Source: an uncultured Atopobiaceae bacterium
GTDB taxonomy: Bacteria > Actinomycetota > Coriobacteriia > Coriobacteriales > Atopobiaceae
Assembly (NCBI GenBank): GCA_905233865.1
Contig: CAJOGH010000023.1
Location: 1 to 9,337, forward strand
DNA: 9,337 nt
Direction of reading: 5' to 3'
This document shows positions 8,801 to 9,337 of this stretch, piece after piece; positions within the stretch are counted from its first letter, which is position 1, and each line of letters begins with the position of its first letter. The notes under the pieces are model-generated. The model was not told where the DNA came from and did no database searches. It saw nothing but the letters and a program-made list of their open reading frames with translations. The translations under genes and the position numbers were made by a program.

Positions 8801-8878
8801 CACCTTCCTCGCCCTTCTCGCACGATCCTTGCGTGGGCTTTGGTCACTGGCACCTGTTTCCTTGACGTTTGAACCCAT
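5834..8878 (-). CDS. Large ATPase transcriptional regulator with C-terminal winged-helix and BTAD domains (AfsR/SARP-like, reversed order)
   Basis: A 1014-residue putative signal-transducing transcription regulator. Seen: a basic N-terminus, then a STAND/MalT-like P-loop ATPase with MADAGMGKT (Walker A, GMGKT 70-74), HALVIDDV (Walker B, Asp129-Asp130) and VVVLGRP (156-162). A long Ala/Arg/Glu-rich helical middle (about 240-740) looks TPR-like without clear repeats. At the C-terminus about 757-860 is a winged-helix domain (AARHLFALLVCVEGHEITVK, then EEIWPNAD, RRLYPTVSSLRACL). It runs into a BTAD-like domain (about 856-998: KIYQGGL, LYDAYVRRAVE). This module normally sits at the N-terminus of AfsR/SARP regulators; here it is C-terminal, where MalT-type proteins carry a LuxR helix-turn-helix. 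The start at 8878 is set by GGAGG 6 bases upstream; a TTG at 8884 touches that site. No target gene is known. Phased repeats upstream suggest self-regulation. Domain calls are fairly sure; the process controlled is unknown. Confidence 0.85.
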   Translation of the reverse strand: MGSNVKETGASDQSPRKDRARRARKVFEDATRISVRAKSGRALVDRPALIARVLDEVLRRRVVCVMADAGMGKTVLARQLACEAAEKGIETRYVSLAGDSQESALGRLMRCVKGMESRTGQGGHALVIDDVPAWDEARAHRVAQSLGSLATCDVGVVVLGRPSSASLVDELSDPVVFWSSDLTLHMGEALLWCPAWKEMSQALMNVTGGIPLLVDAVRSAVPTDDERHLPTSYGRRLGELVRACLGDRMMDEERRLRYAMVMMGHGRTSDLGMVEDRVDDCVLEDLERTCPLLGVRTDEGRYDVVGSRRGEGLRALAGCNEMGEDQAAYVRARVVATLAGEGSFDRIGLICTNLLSKDRVGEVVSSWPIELANAGYPALLHKARESDEDARLTFGARVAMRVRAALARDARLSSELRQSPVGPLTGRQCEMLAQVEALEFATGVAEAPASDGERLPAGGGLAQDLVLHGRVRELARNGKFGEAYRDLLVAGTRTNTPTLSASLLCLDKELVCALVGDRVNSEEESAYDAAYGFLESRGFAGLYATVGARRAVAAVVGARALDERMLDRAQSHAMRVEDKLTEAVALIAAAAHDMRHDAHKRASVRAELAIRRAGECESDYLAVVATLLRDYATARMDRGMGGLCDFAGAAEDATPEQAAVWVLRQSLGGLSDSGRVRAALADVRAPSGLMPLCAFVIGEGGDIGSALESRMPAGWLSSARRIGCASSRKHLEEEGRLMVSSGGRMLRPATRVEAYAMGKLRLVVDGCEMCRTSWDRSAARHLFALLVCVEGHEITVKEAIEEIWPNADYAAGSRRLYPTVSSLRACLDGGDAEDEESILRRSNGKLVLDTSGIYVDVDDFENEARLAVMATQTASCVRHAVAANKIYQGGLMCAGSIGGGLLRQRASKLRALYVDAMVAGAEAELRSGISRRASWFACEAVDADGLREDAVAVALRSLCAASRTSEAVRLYDAYVRRAVEAGGMGATSYIDGVMRELGVFVRRGKRTLPSTRPA

Positions 8879-8884
8879 GATCAA

Positions 8885-8889
8885 CCTCC
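8885..8889 (-). promoter_or_regulatory. Ribosome binding site that fixes the regulator start
   Basis: GGAGG on the minus strand lies 6 bases before the ATG at 8878. The alternative in-frame TTG at 8884 directly abuts it and is therefore unlikely to be used. Confidence 0.8.
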
Positions 8890-8904
8890 ATAGTAGGTCC
8901 CCAA

Positions 8905-8921
8905 CCTGCGCAGAGCGCAGG
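8905..8921 (-). repeat. Perfect 7-bp hairpin in the regulator leader
   Basis: In sense orientation CCTGCGC-TCT-GCGCAGG forms a 7-bp stem with a 3-base loop, ending 15 bases before the ribosome site. No U-run follows, so termination is unlikely. It may protect the mRNA end, affect ribosome access or serve as an operator. Confidence 0.5.
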
Positions 8922-9001
8922 AAGCGGGTTGCAAGTATGTGTGTTGGTCGGGACGTCCCATCGCGGCGGTATGAGGCCCTGGCGTCGGGTATGTTTAAGG
9001 T

Positions 9002-9048
9002 TCGTAGGGCGCCATGAGCGTCGAATTTCCTCCGCGCCCTTTCTACGA
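9002..9048 (-). repeat. Long interrupted stem-loop in the region upstream of the regulator
   Basis: TCGTAG (9002-9007) pairs with CTACGA (9043-9048), and GGCGC (9008-9012) pairs with GCGCC (9034-9038), leaving a 4-base bulge (9039-9042). The 21-base loop holds a GGAGG on the minus strand. If transcription starts farther upstream, this would be a major leader structure. Function is unknown. Confidence 0.45.
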
Positions 9049-9073
9049 TGACAGCAGAGGCGATTGATTACCA

Positions 9074-9110
9074 GTCAAACTCACAGAATTGTGGGTCAAA
9101 TGTGCAGAAT
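9074..9110. repeat. Two direct repeats GTCAAAnnnnCAGAAT with a 21-bp period
   Basis: Copy 1 is 9074-9089 and copy 2 is 9095-9110. Both are 16 bases and agree at the outer 6+6 positions; only the central 4 differ. Start-to-start distance is 21 bp, two DNA helical turns, so both copies face the same side. SARP-type regulators are known to bind helically phased direct repeats. With a SARP-like gene immediately downstream, this is a candidate autoregulatory operator. Confidence 0.55.
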
Positions 9111-9116
9111 ACTCGG

Positions 9117-9130
9117 TAAGCGTTTGCTTA
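9117..9130. repeat. Short inverted repeat TAAGC-GTTT-GCTTA
   Basis: A 14-base perfect inverted repeat with 5-bp arms lies 6 bases beyond the second direct repeat. It looks like a small operator, but nothing in the window identifies the protein that would bind it. Confidence 0.35.
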
Positions 9131-9168
9131 ATGCTGCCTTAGTTGCAATCCATAGGCTGCTAGCTACT

Positions 9169-9198
9169 ATAATAATTATTTTGTACCAACAGATACAA
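9169..9198 (-). promoter_or_regulatory. Possible promoter for the regulator gene in an AT-rich patch
   Basis: On the minus strand TTGTAT (9198-9193) and TATTAT (9174-9169) are spaced by 18 bases, just past the 5S terminator in the most AT-rich stretch of the window. If used, the leader would be about 280 bases and include the direct repeats and hairpins. The same AT patch also gives TTGCAA-19-TATAAT on the plus strand, so direction is uncertain. Confidence 0.3.
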
Positions 9199-9204
9199 CG
9201 CATG

Positions 9205-9227
9205 AAAAAGGGGCCCTCGCGGGCCCC
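9205..9227 (-). terminator. Intrinsic terminator of the rRNA operon
   Basis: In sense orientation GGGGCCC-GCGA-GGGCCCC followed by TTTTT is a perfect 7-bp GC-rich stem with a tetraloop and a U-run. It lies about 25 bases after the 5S rRNA end and should stop rRNA transcription before the regulator gene. Confidence 0.93.
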
Positions 9228-9251
9228 TCTCTCGGCACGAAAATGCCCCTT

Positions 9252-9337
9252 GTTGGTCAGCGGCGTCCTGCTCTCCCACGGACTGACTCCGCAGTACCAT
9301 CGGCGCTGGGGGGCTTAACTTCCGGGTTCGGAATGGG
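9252..9337 (-). rRNA. rrf: 5S ribosomal RNA, 3' portion (5' part outside the window)
   Basis: The minus strand reads CCCATTCCGAACCCGGAAGT, then TTAAGC, GATGGTACTGC and GTGGGAGAGCAGGACGCCGC. These are the conserved middle and 3' parts of bacterial 5S rRNA. About the first 30 bases of the gene are missing because the window ends. The exact 3' end (about 9250-9258) cannot be fixed without the pairing 5' strand. As the last gene of an rRNA operon it implies 23S and 16S genes to the right. Confidence 0.93.

Noticed and set aside
8995..9015. Possible 6-codon leader peptide (Met-Ala-Pro-Tyr-Glu-Pro) upstream of the regulator
   Set aside because: The nearest GGAGG is 13 bases from the ATG, too far for efficient initiation, and no attenuator pattern follows.
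9064..9318. 84-codon plus-strand open frame
   Set aside because: Runs through the rRNA terminator and into the 5S rRNA gene on the opposite strand.

Overview
The window looks like a chromosomal piece of a high-GC Gram-positive bacterium. The likeliest source is an actinobacterial lineage of the Coriobacteriia type (Olsenella/Atopobium-like). I infer this from the GC-rich codons, the actinobacteria-like RF2 sequence, and a very large ATPase regulator with an AfsR/SARP-type C-terminus. No sequence comparison could be run, so the taxonomy is a judgement. All real genes lie on the minus strand, so the biological order runs from the right end of the window to the left.

Right end (about 9205-9337): the 3' part of a 5S rRNA, closed by a strong intrinsic terminator, marks the end of an rRNA operon. 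About 325 bases without a protein gene follow (8879-9204). They hold an AT-rich patch with a possible promoter, a direct repeat with a 21-bp period, and several hairpin-forming sequences. This region leads into a gene for a 1014-residue regulator (5834-8878). The regulator has an N-terminal P-loop ATPase, a long helical middle, and a winged-helix plus BTAD module at the C-terminus, which is the reverse of the usual SARP order.

Middle (1780-5688): after a 145-base gap with a plausible promoter and an 18-bp inverted repeat come secA (preprotein translocase ATPase) and prfB (peptide chain release factor 2). They abut with no gap: the secA stop touches the prfB start. A YitT-family membrane protein gene (885-1775) follows after four more bases. 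These three form one tightly coupled operon.

Left end (1-884): after a perfect 22-base palindrome and a structured leader comes the 5' part of clpB (disaggregase chaperone), which runs out of the window. In the clpB leader, the Shine-Dalgarno sequence can pair with an upstream complementary heptamer, or be freed by a competing hairpin. This is a candidate conformational or thermal switch.

Four of the five protein genes are housekeeping or conserved genes (protein export, translation termination, protein quality control, membrane protein). No mobile element, CRISPR array or tRNA was seen. The most unusual points are the regulator's domain order and the phased repeats upstream of it, the clpB leader, the inverted repeat upstream of secA, an RF2 with SPT instead of SPF in its stop-codon recognition motif, and UAG stops on all four genes whose ends are visible.
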